Shown here one piece after another: positions 1-8,822 of a stretch of DNA of 44,889 nucleotides. The notes below the pieces were generated by a model. The model was not told the origin of the DNA and did not search any database. It saw nothing but the letters and a program-made list of their open reading frames with translations. The translations under genes were made by a program, and so were the position numbers. The stretch covers positions 1-44,889 of the forward strand of contig PWGY01000267.1 in assembly GCA_003554665.1 (NCBI GenBank). The letters run 5' to 3'. Source of the DNA: Bacteroidales bacterium (GTDB lineage: Bacteria > Bacteroidota > Bacteroidia > Bacteroidales > UBA7960). The stretch's first letter is position 1. Each line of letters opens with the position of its first letter.

Positions 1-8
1 ATTTTAAT

Positions 9-16
9 TAGTTTTG
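9..16 (+). promoter_or_regulatory. Candidate -7 promoter element for lptD
   Basis: TAGTTTTG matches the Bacteroidota -7 consensus TAnnTTTG. It lies about 75 bases before the chosen lptD start. The -33 element would fall outside the window, so the match rests on one box. Confidence 0.3.
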
Positions 17-89
17 CCATGCTTTTCCGCTGCTTTTACATGCTTGATTACTGGCGGGATGCAATACTACAAAAATAACATTTATCACT

Positions 90-2801
90 TTGCGTGCAAA
101 CTTCATATTCAAGTTTTTTCTTTTGTTGGTTGTCTTGTTGGTCTATGCAACCGGTAAGTTTGTACCTCATGCTGAAGGGCGACCAGCAAGCAGGCAACAG
201 GAAACTGCTTTACCTGTTTCTCAGAATGATACCACAGAGGTAACTACCGATACCATCCCTGATCCTGAAAGCGAACGCATGACAGGGTCAGCAGTCATGC
301 TGGATGCCAGGGTTGACTACTCTGCCGAGGACACCATTTTTCATGATCTGCGCAACCGTAAAGTTTATATTTACGGCAATGGAGAGCTTACTTATGAGGA
401 CACCCACCTTGTTGCAGATTATATAGAAATTGACTTTAACAACAATGAACTCTACGCCACCGGCCTTCCCGATTCTCTGGGTGTAATGCAGGGGCTTCCG
501 GTTTTTACGGAGGATATGCAGAGCTTTCAGTCAGAAGAACTTCGCTATAATTTTGAAACCAGACGAGGGCGAACCATTGGGGTGGTAACCGAAGAAGCAG
601 AAGGTTTTGTCCATGGGGATGTGGTCAAAATACAGCCCAACAGGGAGGTGCATGTATCAGAGGGGAAATATACCACCTGTGACCATCCCGACCCGCATTT
701 CCACATTGAATTCAGGAGGGCAAAGATCATACCGGATGACAAGATAATTTCAAGCCTGGCTTACCTGGTCATCCGGGATGTGCCAACGCCTCTGTTTGTG
801 CCTTTCGGGTTTTTCCCGAACAGAAGGGGGCAGGCTTCCGGCATTCTGATTCCTTCATACGGTGAAAGCAGGGAGCGTGGGTTTTATCTGGAAAATGGCG
901 GGTTTTACTGGGGTATCAGCGATTATGTGGATCTGTCAATACGCGGGGATATCTATTCCCGAGGCAGCTGGGCTTTACGCGCAGGATCCGATTACAATGT
1001 CAGATACCGCTTTAATGGATCCGTAAATCTCTCATATGCCATCAATGTGCTGGGTGAGCGCAATCTTCCCGGCTATGAGCGAAGCAGGGATTTTCGGGTG
1101 ACATGGAACCATAACCAGGCCCGGGAAGCTCATCCGACAAGAACTTTCCGTGCCAGCGTAAATGCCGGCAGCCGTCAGGCAAGCAGGTTCAACCCCGTAT
1201 CAGATGATGATTACCTGTCCAATACTTTTTCTTCCAATATTTCTTATTCCAGGAGCTGGGCCGGTCGCTATAATTTTTCCGCCAATATGAGGCACAGTCA
1301 GAATACCAACACGGGTCGCGTTGACCTTAGTCTTCCGGAGCTTAATTTCAGTGTCAGCAGGTTCAACCCGTTTGACCGTGGCAGTGGGGGGCGGCAGCGT
1401 TGGTATGAAGATATCAATGTAAGTTATAACATGAGGGCCAGAAACGAACTCAGTATTGCCGACAGCCTTTTGTTTACCAGTGATGCACTGGATAATTTTA
1501 AAAACGGTATACGGCACGAGATTCCTGTTTCTTTTTCCACCAGGGTACTAAACCACTTTAACTTTAGTACAAGTATCAATTACAATGAAAGGTGGTACTT
1601 TGAGACCATCCGGAGGGAGTGGGATGATGAGGCGGTTCGGGTAGTCGGGAATGATACCATCTATGGTGATGTGAAAGAAAGAAGTGTTTCAGGGTTTGAG
1701 GCGATCCGTGATTTCAGCCTTTCTGGCGGGATAAGCACCCGTCTTTTTGGTATCATGCAGTTTGAATCCGGTCGGATTTCTGCTGTCCGGCATGTGTTGT
1801 CTCCAAATATCGGTTTTTCGTTGCGTCCTGATTTTGCCGACCCTTTTTGGGGATATTACAGGGAATATTATGACCCGCACCGTGAAGAAAATGTACAATA
1901 TGCCATTTTTGAGGGTGGAATGTTCGGTGGCCCGCCGGCAGGTCGCTCGGGCAATCTCAGTTTCTCGCTTACCAATAACCTGGAAATGAAATTGCGCGAC
2001 AGGGACGACCCTGACGGGGAGGAGAGAAAAATTGTCCTGATTGATAATTTCACCATATCCGGGGGCTACGACCTGGCCAGAGATTCACTGAATTTTTCTG
2101 ATATCCGGATGAGTGGGCGAACCCGCTTGCTTGGAAATTTTGATATTAGCTATTCAAGTTCCTGGACTCCATACATGCTGGATGATGAAGGTCGAAGGAT
2201 TAACCGTTTTCTGATCAGTGAACAAAACAGGTTACTTCAGCTCAATAACACAAGCTGGTCACTGAACCTGAATTATACTTTCAGTTCAGATGCGGAGCCC
2301 TCCGAAGGAACAGGGAATGGCGGCATGCAGGAAGGCATGGCTCATGGCAGAAACGGGAACGGAATGCAGCCCGGAAACGGGCCGGGCAACGGGGCAGGGC
2401 CTGAACCTGAAATGATGGAGGCTCCTGCTGAAAACGGGGTGGATTATTCGGTGCCGTGGAATTTGACCATGAGCTACTCGTTCAATTACAACTCCAGGTA
2501 CATGCATGAACAGGACAGAATGGACCGTAATTATGTGCAAAACCTTTCCCTGCGAGGGGATGTGTACCTGACACCAAACTGGCGTGTGGGATTCCGGACA
2601 GGCTATGATTTTGATAACAATGATCTGACATATACTTCCATCGATGTATACCGTGACCTTCATTGCTGGGAGATGACCTTTAACTGGATCCCGATGGGTT
2701 TCCGGCAAAGCTATAATTTTACCATCCGTGTAAAAGCGAGTATGTTGCAGGACTTAAAGCTTACACGGCGGACGCACCATATGGACAGATCATTCCAGTA
2801 A
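90..2801 (+). CDS. lptD: LPS-assembly protein LptD (OstA-like outer-membrane protein)
   Basis: This is the outer-membrane translocon that, with a lipoprotein partner (LptE in the known systems), inserts lipopolysaccharide into the outer leaflet. A hydrophobic signal segment (residues 7-21) is followed by an OstA/LptA-like beta-jellyroll (about 70-210) and a long barrel rich in alternating aromatic residues. The plug-barrel junction is recognisable from PTPLFVPFGFFPNRRGQ and the typical KASMLQDLK near the C-terminus. The start is TTG: no in-frame ATG lies between it and the upstream stop at 45-47, and the first internal ATG (residue 64) would remove the signal peptide. Residues about 734-785 form a Gly/Asn/Met/Pro-rich low-complexity loop. 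It converges with the dehydrogenase downstream, leaving 20 bases between them. Confidence 0.9.
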   Translation: MRANFIFKFFLLLVVLLVYATGKFVPHAEGRPASRQQETALPVSQNDTTEVTTDTIPDPESERMTGSAVMLDARVDYSAEDTIFHDLRNRKVYIYGNGELTYEDTHLVADYIEIDFNNNELYATGLPDSLGVMQGLPVFTEDMQSFQSEELRYNFETRRGRTIGVVTEEAEGFVHGDVVKIQPNREVHVSEGKYTTCDHPDPHFHIEFRRAKIIPDDKIISSLAYLVIRDVPTPLFVPFGFFPNRRGQASGILIPSYGESRERGFYLENGGFYWGISDYVDLSIRGDIYSRGSWALRAGSDYNVRYRFNGSVNLSYAINVLGERNLPGYERSRDFRVTWNHNQAREAHPTRTFRASVNAGSRQASRFNPVSDDDYLSNTFSSNISYSRSWAGRYNFSANMRHSQNTNTGRVDLSLPELNFSVSRFNPFDRGSGGRQRWYEDINVSYNMRARNELSIADSLLFTSDALDNFKNGIRHEIPVSFSTRVLNHFNFSTSINYNERWYFETIRREWDDEAVRVVGNDTIYGDVKERSVSGFEAIRDFSLSGGISTRLFGIMQFESGRISAVRHVLSPNIGFSLRPDFADPFWGYYREYYDPHREENVQYAIFEGGMFGGPPAGRSGNLSFSLTNNLEMKLRDRDDPDGEERKIVLIDNFTISGGYDLARDSLNFSDIRMSGRTRLLGNFDISYSSSWTPYMLDDEGRRINRFLISEQNRLLQLNNTSWSLNLNYTFSSDAEPSEGTGNGGMQEGMAHGRNGNGMQPGNGPGNGAGPEPEMMEAPAENGVDYSVPWNLTMSYSFNYNSRYMHEQDRMDRNYVQNLSLRGDVYLTPNWRVGFRTGYDFDNNDLTYTSIDVYRDLHCWEMTFNWIPMGFRQSYNFTIRVKASMLQDLKLTRRTHHMDRSFQ

Positions 2802-2821
2802 AGCTTATCAGCGGGTTTAAA

Positions 2822-3904
2822 TCAATTGTCTTCCGGGGGGAATTTTACATCCAGTTCTTTGCACAACTGATTGAGTTCTTCTTTTACTTTTCCCAGCAAG
2901 GGTACTCCTTTTCTGGTATTGACTGACTCTGCCATGCTTTCAGGTTCTCCGGGAATCAAAACTTTTTCCCGGCCATGGGATGGTTTGGCTTTTCTGAATG
3001 TCTGAATCCAGTGATCCATATTGTTTTTGAACTCCCTGGCCGGTCTGAACGCATCAATGCGCATGGCACCGATAAAATGTCCGGTGCCTTTACCGGGAAG
3101 GTTTTCCCTTACCGGCAACCACGAAACAGATGGGGGAACAAACGGGCCAAAATTGGCCCCGGAAAGAATGGCAGAAAGTATGTCTGCCACTGCTGCCATG
3201 CAATACCCCTTGTGGCTGCCAAACTGCCTTGTACTCCCCAGGGGAAGAATGGCACCCCCTTTGGTCAGGATTGAGGGATCTGTGCTGATTTCACCATTTT
3301 TATCCTGCACAAATCCCTCCTCAATAGGCTTTCCCTGCTTAACCAGCATATCTACCTTTCCCCTGGCAATGGAAGCGGTTGCAAAGTCAGCCACAAAAGG
3401 TGGTTCACTGCCTGCAGGCACAGCCACTGCCAGGGGATTTGTGCCAAGGAGACCTTCGGCGGAGAAAGTTGGAGCCACCAGGGGGTTGGCATTGGACATG
3501 CATATGCCGATCATGTCATGTTTAAGCGCTTCCATGGCATAAAAACCGGCAATTCCGAAATGGTTGCTGTTTTCCACTGCAACCCATCCTGTTCCTGCTT
3601 TACCTGCTTTTTCTATGGCCAAATCCATTGCCCTGGAGGCCGCCACGGGACCAAGGCTGTTGTCTCCGTCAAGTGTAACTGTGGAAGGGCTCTGGTGTAC
3701 GATTACGGGTTGTCCTGCAGGGTTAATCCTTCCGGTCCGAAGCATACGGATATAATCCGCAAGGCGTAAAAGGCCGTGTGAGGGTATGTTGCGCATTTCA
3801 GCTGCCACCAGTACGTCGGCTGTTATGCCCGAGTCAGCAGAATTTACACCACAACAGGAAAGTAATTTAAATATCAGCCCGGAAAGCGTGTCTTTTCTGT
3901 ACAT
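2822..3904 (-). CDS. Malate/L-lactate/ureidoglycolate dehydrogenase family (Ldh_2) oxidoreductase
   Basis: This is an NAD(P)-dependent 2-hydroxyacid dehydrogenase of the MDH type 2 family, unrelated to classical Rossmann malate dehydrogenases. Family marks are PSHGLLRLADYI near residue 50, ENSNHFGIAGFYAMEAL, GTNPLAVAVPAG, and a C-terminal half matching the fold. At 360 aa it has the usual family length. The open frame extends 34 codons upstream, but those lack family similarity, so the start is set at the ATG giving MYRKDTLSG. The substrate cannot be told from sequence: relatives act on malate, lactate, sulfolactate, ureidoglycolate or diketogulonate. It stands alone, divergent from the next gene, so context does not help. 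Confidence 0.85.
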   Translation of the reverse strand: MYRKDTLSGLIFKLLSCCGVNSADSGITADVLVAAEMRNIPSHGLLRLADYIRMLRTGRINPAGQPVIVHQSPSTVTLDGDNSLGPVAASRAMDLAIEKAGKAGTGWVAVENSNHFGIAGFYAMEALKHDMIGICMSNANPLVAPTFSAEGLLGTNPLAVAVPAGSEPPFVADFATASIARGKVDMLVKQGKPIEEGFVQDKNGEISTDPSILTKGGAILPLGSTRQFGSHKGYCMAAVADILSAILSGANFGPFVPPSVSWLPVRENLPGKGTGHFIGAMRIDAFRPAREFKNNMDHWIQTFRKAKPSHGREKVLIPGEPESMAESVNTRKGVPLLGKVKEELNQLCKELDVKFPPEDN

Positions 3905-3915
3905 TATTTTTTTTT

Positions 3916-3923
3916 CAAAAGTA
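3916..3923 (-). promoter_or_regulatory. Candidate -7 element for the Ldh_2 dehydrogenase
   Basis: The minus strand reads TACTTTTG, a full TAnnTTTG match, 12 bases from the start codon. It would imply a very short leader and has no clear -33 partner, so it may be chance. Confidence 0.22.
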
Positions 3924-4024
3924 AGAGGATTTTTAATTTTTTTTTGAATATTTGCAGTTGTGTTGTGGGAAGTGCTTTTGGCTGTCTTGTTCAGGCAGCA
4001 TATCAATTCCCCTCAATAATCTTC

Positions 4025-4054
4025 TTGATTTCATTATTTATTATTTTACCTTTG
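4025..4054 (+). promoter_or_regulatory. Bacteroidota-type promoter (-33 TTG, -7 TACCTTTG)
   Basis: TTG at 4025-4027 is separated by exactly 19 bases from TACCTTTG at 4047-4054. This matches the TTTG-N19-TAnnTTTG architecture of the primary sigma factor in this phylum. Transcription would begin near 4060, about 27 bases before the ATG of the membrane-anchored protein. It is the best complete promoter in the window and probably drives the run through rsmD. Confidence 0.55.
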
Positions 4055-4086
4055 CATATTCACAAAACCAACACAAGACATATTCT

Positions 4087-4674
4087 ATGAAAACAGTTAT
4101 TCAAGTTGCTTTAGCCATTGTGATCGTAGTTCTTGGTTATCTGATATACGACAGCATTATGGAGCCTGTCCGTTTCCGCCAGGAAGTACAGAGTCGAGAA
4201 GGTGAGATTATACAGCGTTTAAAGGATATTCGCGATGTGCAGCGTGCCCACAGGTCGCGCCATCAGCGATTTACTGCTGACCTTGATTCCTTGGTTGATT
4301 TTTATAAGCAGGATTCACTGACTGTGGTTCGTGCGATTGGTACTGTACCTGATACATTGACGGAATCTGAAGCTGTCCGGATGGGTATTGTTGAACGGGA
4401 TACCGTTTGGGTTGCTGCCCGTGACAGTTTGCTGCGAAGGGCCCGCTATCCCATTGATTCCCTGCCCTATGTTCCCTATAGCGGAGGGGAGCGTTTCAAA
4501 ATGGATGCAGCCAAGATTGAACGGGGACTGACGGAATTACCGGTATTTGAAGCCTCAGTAGAGCCCCATATTTATTTGAATGATTTGGATAATTGGAGGG
4601 TATATTATACACGAGAGGAAGGTCTCAGGGTTGGCTCGATGATTGAGGCCGTTCTGGACGGTAACTGGGAGTAA
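4087..4674 (+). CDS. Conserved membrane-anchored protein, unknown function (pilin/PilN-PilO-like layout)
   Basis: I do not recognise a named family. The 195-aa product has one N-terminal transmembrane segment (residues 4-24) with almost no cytoplasmic tail. A charged helical stretch (about 33-75, including RLKDIRDVQRAHRSRHQRF) follows, then a soluble domain that would lie in the periplasm. The helix has the look of a pseudopilin or PilN/PilO stalk, although no prepilin peptidase site (G before F/MxxxE) is seen. The frame is open 45 codons upstream, but ATG at 4087 follows the promoter and gives the membrane anchor. The next gene begins 22 bases on and encodes a DUF3822 protein, so the two are probably cotranscribed and may act together. 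Confidence 0.75.
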   Translation: MKTVIQVALAIVIVVLGYLIYDSIMEPVRFRQEVQSREGEIIQRLKDIRDVQRAHRSRHQRFTADLDSLVDFYKQDSLTVVRAIGTVPDTLTESEAVRMGIVERDTVWVAARDSLLRRARYPIDSLPYVPYSGGERFKMDAAKIERGLTELPVFEASVEPHIYLNDLDNWRVYYTREEGLRVGSMIEAVLDGNWE

Positions 4675-4696
4675 AATCAATAGCTGCTGGTTTTTT

Positions 4697-5566
4697 ATGT
4701 CTGATTACCTGAGGAACACCCTGCGCATCATTGATGATGCAACATTGTCCATTCCTGAAAACAAAAAGAACTTATCCATCGAGCTGTTGCCCGATGGATT
4801 TGTTTTTTCTGTGATGGATGCAGACCGCTACAAGTTCCTTGCACTTGAAGATCATCGGATTGAGCAGGTGCCATGGGAAGTTGATCCGGTTTCTCACCTT
4901 GGATATTTCCTCACAAAGAACCCCCTTTCCGGCATTGATTACCGGAAAGTAATGATCTCCTATTTTTCCCCGCATCTTGTATTGATCCCTGCCGCCACTT
5001 ACAATCCTGATGAAAAGGAGGCTGCTTTTTCTTTCTGCACACCTGTTCCCGGCAATCACTACATTTGGTCAGACCGGCTTCATGTGATGGATGGATACGG
5101 AATTTACTCCATACCAAAAGACCTTGCTGATTTCATTGGGAAAATGCTGCCCGGTTGCAGGATCAGGCATTATGGGTCGGGCCTGATTGAAAATGTGATG
5201 GCAGCTGCAAAACTTGAGAAATGGGAAGCAGAGGTCATTTTGCATATACGGTCAGCGCATTTTGAACTTCTCATTATTCGTGATGGTCAGCTGGAGTATT
5301 ATCGTTCCTTTCCGTACCGGGAATTTGATGATTTACTCTTTTACTTGTTTCATGTACTGGAGCAGCAAAAAATGGAAGCCGGTGAACATGCTTTAATGCT
5401 GATCGGTGAAATGGGGCTGGATTCTCCGGGCTTTCAAACATTGAAAGGTTTTTTTCGGGATGTGTCTATTCCCGGTCGCAATGATATGTTTTTGTATAGT
5501 TCCGTTTTTGAGGAGGTTCCCCATCACTATTATTTCAACCTGCTAAACCTGAATATATGCGGATAA
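4697..5566 (+). CDS. DUF3822 family protein, possibly a PilM/GspL-like actin-fold protein
   Basis: This 289-aa cytoplasmic protein matches the Bacteroidota family DUF3822. No signal peptide or membrane segment is visible. The C-terminal half has a strand-turn-strand pattern (HIRSAHFELLIIRDGQLEYY, then RSFPYREFDDLLFYL) like the phosphate-2 region of actin-like ATPases such as PilM, followed by a glycine turn (LIGEMGLDSPG). The actin-fold link is my inference from this pattern; the nucleotide-binding glycines of true PilM are weak here. ATG at 4697 is preferred to the longer frame, which overlaps the upstream gene. Its stop overlaps the rsmD start by 10 bases, implying translational coupling. 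Confidence 0.75.
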   Translation: MSDYLRNTLRIIDDATLSIPENKKNLSIELLPDGFVFSVMDADRYKFLALEDHRIEQVPWEVDPVSHLGYFLTKNPLSGIDYRKVMISYFSPHLVLIPAATYNPDEKEAAFSFCTPVPGNHYIWSDRLHVMDGYGIYSIPKDLADFIGKMLPGCRIRHYGSGLIENVMAAAKLEKWEAEVILHIRSAHFELLIIRDGQLEYYRSFPYREFDDLLFYLFHVLEQQKMEAGEHALMLIGEMGLDSPGFQTLKGFFRDVSIPGRNDMFLYSSVFEEVPHHYYFNLLNLNICG

Positions 5567-6096
5567 TCGGTGGTCAGCATCAAAGGCGATTGATTCATCC
5601 TCCGTCTTCCCTTCCTGTTCGTCCTACTACAGATAAGGCCAAGGAAGCATTGTTCAATGTGCTGAACAACTATTTTGATTTTGATTCATTGCAGGTTCTG
5701 GATATTTTTGCAGGAACCGGCAGTATTTCCTATGAATTTGCCTCCCGTGGAGCCCCTGAAGTCGTGGCAGTGGACAACAATCCCGCATGTTATCGGTTTA
5801 TCCGCCAGGTAAAAGAACAACTGGAACTGGATAACCTTATACCTGTTAGGGCAGATGCATTTCGTTATCTTTCAGCCTGCAGTACAAGGTTTGATATAAT
5901 TTTTGCCGATCCCCCCTATGATATGCCGGAAATAACCCGGATTCCCGGGGAAGTGTTTAGCCGGGAACTCTTGTCCCAGGCTGGCTGGTTAATTATTGAG
6001 CACGGATCCGATACCAGCTTTGATGATCACCCTTTGTTTTTCAGGAAAAAAAAATACAGCAGGGTACATTTCAGTTTCTTTGAAAAAACCAGTTAA
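5557..6096 (+). CDS. rsmD: 16S rRNA (guanine(966)-N2)-methyltransferase RsmD
   Basis: RsmD methylates N2 of G966 in 16S rRNA during small-subunit assembly, using S-adenosylmethionine. The 179-aa sequence begins MRIIGGQHQRR, as expected for the family. It carries RPTTDKAKEALFNVL, the SAM-binding motif LDIFAGTGSISYEFASRGA, and the catalytic DPPYD of N2-guanine methyltransferases. The start overlaps the end of the DUF3822 gene, an arrangement seen in this phylum. Product length is typical and no key motif is missing. Confidence 0.95.
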   Translation: MRIIGGQHQRRLIHPPSSLPVRPTTDKAKEALFNVLNNYFDFDSLQVLDIFAGTGSISYEFASRGAPEVVAVDNNPACYRFIRQVKEQLELDNLIPVRADAFRYLSACSTRFDIIFADPPYDMPEITRIPGEVFSRELLSQAGWLIIEHGSDTSFDDHPLFFRKKKYSRVHFSFFEKTS

Positions 6097-6115
6097 ACCT
6101 TCTTTGATTTTTTCC

Positions 6116-6123
6116 TACTTTTG
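6116..6123 (+). promoter_or_regulatory. Candidate -7 element upstream of coaD
   Basis: TACTTTTG matches TAnnTTTG, 53 bases before the coaD ATG. No TTG sits 18-22 bases upstream, so only the -7 box supports it. Confidence 0.33.
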
Positions 6124-6176
6124 AAAGCCTGACTGGCAAGATGTTTGTTTTTGCTAACGATCAATAAACCGTATTT

Positions 6177-6653
6177 ATGGAGAAAATCGCTTTGTTCCCC
6201 GGATCTTTTGATCCCATCACAAAAGGGCATGAGTCCATTGTACTCCGGGCTCTGCCATTGTTTGACAAGATCATCATTGCCATCGGGATCAATGAGCAGA
6301 AAAGGCACTTTTTTCCGCTTGAAGAACGGAGAAAATGGATCGTTAAAGTATTTGAGGACTATCCACAGGTTGAGGTAATCACCTATGAAGGGTTAACGGT
6401 TGACGTCTGCAGAAAAATGAAAGCCGGCTTCATACTGAGGGGGCTGAGGACTTCTGCGGATTTTGAGTTTGAACGAAGCATCGGACAGGTCAATAAGAAG
6501 ATGTTGCCAGGAGTGGAAACGGTGTTTCTGCTCACGACACCTGAATATACCGCGTTGAATTCCAATATTGTTCGTGATATCATCCGGCATGGCGGAGATG
6601 CTACGCCGTTTGTTCCGGACGGTCTGGATATATCACCTTACATGCTTGACTAG
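6177..6653 (+). CDS. coaD: Phosphopantetheine adenylyltransferase CoaD
   Basis: CoaD transfers AMP from ATP to 4'-phosphopantetheine, giving dephospho-CoA, the penultimate step of coenzyme A synthesis. The nucleotidyltransferase signature FPGSFDPITKGHESI places the catalytic HIGH-type motif at TKGH (His18). RGLRTSADFEFE and the C-terminal NSNIVRDII loop (usually S-S-x-x-V-R) complete the active site. At 158 aa it is standard length and appears intact. It is probably transcribed on its own or together with the following thioredoxin-fold gene. Confidence 0.96.
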   Translation: MEKIALFPGSFDPITKGHESIVLRALPLFDKIIIAIGINEQKRHFFPLEERRKWIVKVFEDYPQVEVITYEGLTVDVCRKMKAGFILRGLRTSADFEFERSIGQVNKKMLPGVETVFLLTTPEYTALNSNIVRDIIRHGGDATPFVPDGLDISPYMLD

Positions 6654-6718
6654 GGCAATGGATTGTTAAATCCATACGTTTGCCAGGTATGTTCCCGGAT
6701 GATTTTTTATTGCTATCG

Positions 6719-8122
6719 ATGAAAAAGTTTTTGTTGATTATTTTCATACAATGTTTTGTGGTGGCTGCGGTGGCGAAGGATCATGTGTTGATCCGCGGCG
6801 TTTTTAAAGGCGCAGAAGGTGAGGAAATTCATCTGATGCGCCACGCTGATCACCTGAGCCTAAGGGAAAAAGAAGTGGCATCAGCAATAATTGACGAAGA
6901 GGGTGTCTTCTTTTTGGAGTTTCAGACACAAACCGCGGAAATGCTGTTTTTTCGCTTTCAGCATACGAGAAATTCTTTTTATGTGGAACCAGGCAGCTCT
7001 TACAAAGTGGAGTTTGAGCCGTTTTCATTTGCTGAAAAAACAGAAGGAACAGACTATCATCCCCTGCGTCTGGATCACAGCATGTCCATTATTACAGAAG
7101 ATCAGACGGGGAAGGGGCTGAATGATTTGATTGGTCAGCTTGAGGAGCTGACAGAAGAATTTGTCCGAACCCGGATTGCCGGAAATGCCAGGGCCAACCA
7201 CCAGGCCGCCATGAGGGATCTTCACAGTCGGGTCGATTCCTTTTTTAGCGATACTGACCATCCCTTTTTTTCAGGGTATAAAGACTATTATCTTGCAAGG
7301 TTGCACAGGACGCTGAACACCCGCCGTCTTCATTCTCTTGTGGACGAATTCTTTTCGGATCGCCCGGTCTTGTACGGCAATCCTGTATATATGGATTTTT
7401 TCAGACAGTTGTTTGGCAATTACGTTTTTACTGGCAGCCGGGAGATCAGCATCAGCGAACTGGAAAAAGCTGTTAATATCGATGGAAGTTATGAAGCCCT
7501 GATGGATGTTCTTGAAAAAGACAGTTTATTTACAAACAAGCGTTTTCGTGAACTTGTGATGCTTGATGCGTTAAAAAAAATGCTCGGCATGGAAGACTTT
7601 GAGGAAGCAGAGGTTACCCGGATATTAAAATACACAGCTTCCTCCGGGGCCTATTCCGAGCACAGGGAAATAGCCGGGAACCTGCTGCACCTGCACAAAA
7701 GATTCCTTCCGGGGCAACCCGCGCCTGAACTTTCCCTCAAGGATCAACGGGGTGGGAAAAAATTTCCGGAGGATTTTTCCGGCCGTTATGTATATCTTTT
7801 TTTCTGGGCGGGCTGGTGTAACCTTTCAATGGCTGAACTGGGTCCAATGGAGCAATTGGCAGAAGAACTTGGAGAGAAAGTGTATTTTGCAGGGGTATTG
7901 ACTGATCGGGATCCGGCCACTGCATCTCATCTCCTTGAAAATGAAAGCCTGGCTGTGTCTTTCTATCATTTTGGCGGCGATTATCGCCTTTTTTCCCGCT
8001 ATGGGTTCAGGAATATCCCATACTATCTGCTGGTCGACCCTGAAGGAAATTTCGTAAAACATGGTTTTGTCTCCCCTTCAGAGGGTGCCGGGGAATACCT
8101 GCGCGAAATTGCAGACCAGTGA
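6719..8122 (+). CDS. Exported TlpA-like thioredoxin-fold protein with a Cys-x-x-Ser site
   Basis: The 467-aa product has a signal peptide (MKKFLLIIFIQCFVVAAVA), an N-terminal beta-rich domain resembling the DUF4369-type region of Bacteroidota TlpA proteins, a helical middle (about 120-330), and a C-terminal TlpA/AhpC-TSA-like domain. At the redox site it reads GWCNLSMAEL where typical members have WCxxC, so the second, resolving cysteine is a serine. It therefore cannot form the usual intramolecular disulfide and may trap mixed disulfides, bind rather than reduce, or have lost activity. ATG at 6719 was chosen because it gives a clean signal peptide; the frame opens 13 codons earlier. It ends four bases from the convergent NUDIX gene. 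Confidence 0.8.
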   Translation: MKKFLLIIFIQCFVVAAVAKDHVLIRGVFKGAEGEEIHLMRHADHLSLREKEVASAIIDEEGVFFLEFQTQTAEMLFFRFQHTRNSFYVEPGSSYKVEFEPFSFAEKTEGTDYHPLRLDHSMSIITEDQTGKGLNDLIGQLEELTEEFVRTRIAGNARANHQAAMRDLHSRVDSFFSDTDHPFFSGYKDYYLARLHRTLNTRRLHSLVDEFFSDRPVLYGNPVYMDFFRQLFGNYVFTGSREISISELEKAVNIDGSYEALMDVLEKDSLFTNKRFRELVMLDALKKMLGMEDFEEAEVTRILKYTASSGAYSEHREIAGNLLHLHKRFLPGQPAPELSLKDQRGGKKFPEDFSGRYVYLFFWAGWCNLSMAELGPMEQLAEELGEKVYFAGVLTDRDPATASHLLENESLAVSFYHFGGDYRLFSRYGFRNIPYYLLVDPEGNFVKHGFVSPSEGAGEYLREIADQ

Positions 8123-8126
8123 TATC

Positions 8127-8744
8127 TTATTGCCTTTTGTTCATACTCTGACAATAGAATAACAGTTCTTTAATGTTTTCATGGGTATTGTCAAAGACTT
8201 CCCTGAGGTGATCAGGATCTTTCCAGGCAATGCGGGTAATTCCTTCCGATGTCTGGGGCCGGAGTTCACCCGGAGTACGGGTTTCCATCATATACCATTT
8301 GGTTTTTTTTAATATCCAATTATTCGCAGAAGACCGGGGGTAGATGTGGTAAGTTGAAGGCAGGGAACCCTTTATTTGCAGTTGCCGGATTCCACACTCT
8401 TCCTTTACCTCTCGCAAGGCTGTGTTTTCAGGAGTTTCGTTTTGTTCTGCCATTCCTTTGGGCAGATCCCACCACCCGTTGCGGTAAATGAAAAGCCAAA
8501 ACCCGCCATCACTTTCAACAATACCACCAGCGGCAGCCACACATTCAAAAAACGTGGAAAAATGCCGGAAAAGCCTGGAGGGCTCAGAGCTCTGCAACCG
8601 AAGGATGGTTTTATCTGATTCTAAAAATTCAGCGATGTCTTCCCATTGGATCCGGGAAGATTCCTTTCCCGGGTATTCTGGTTCAGCAACGGCACCGAAA
8701 ATAATTTTCTTCTTTTTGTGGTATACTGTGTATGTAGCGTTCAT
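8127..8744 (-). CDS. NUDIX hydrolase
   Basis: This is a NUDIX pyrophosphohydrolase of unknown substrate, 205 aa. The NUDIX box fits the GX5EX7REUXEEXGU consensus completely: G of GMAEQNE, then REVKEECGI. It is preceded by the usual WDLPKG strand. About 65 N-terminal residues before the fold are specific to this subfamily and could set substrate choice. The start is the ATG of MNATYTVYHKKK; the 24 upstream open codons show no similarity. It diverges from pyrE across a short shared promoter region, an arrangement I recall from other Bacteroidota. Confidence 0.9.
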   Translation of the reverse strand: MNATYTVYHKKKKIIFGAVAEPEYPGKESSRIQWEDIAEFLESDKTILRLQSSEPSRLFRHFSTFFECVAAAGGIVESDGGFWLFIYRNGWWDLPKGMAEQNETPENTALREVKEECGIRQLQIKGSLPSTYHIYPRSSANNWILKKTKWYMMETRTPGELRPQTSEGITRIAWKDPDHLREVFDNTHENIKELLFYCQSMNKRQ

Positions 8745-8783
8745 AGGTTGTTTTGATTGGTGACCTGCCTGACGGAAAATTGT

Positions 8784-8791
8784 TAGTTTTG
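8784..8791 (+). promoter_or_regulatory. Candidate -7 element for pyrE
   Basis: TAGTTTTG matches TAnnTTTG, 32 bases before the pyrE ATG. A TTG at 8757-8759 is 24 bases upstream, farther than the usual 19. Confidence 0.38.
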
Positions 8792-8822
8792 TGGGTTGTT
8801 TTACCAAAAAAATCATTCAGGT

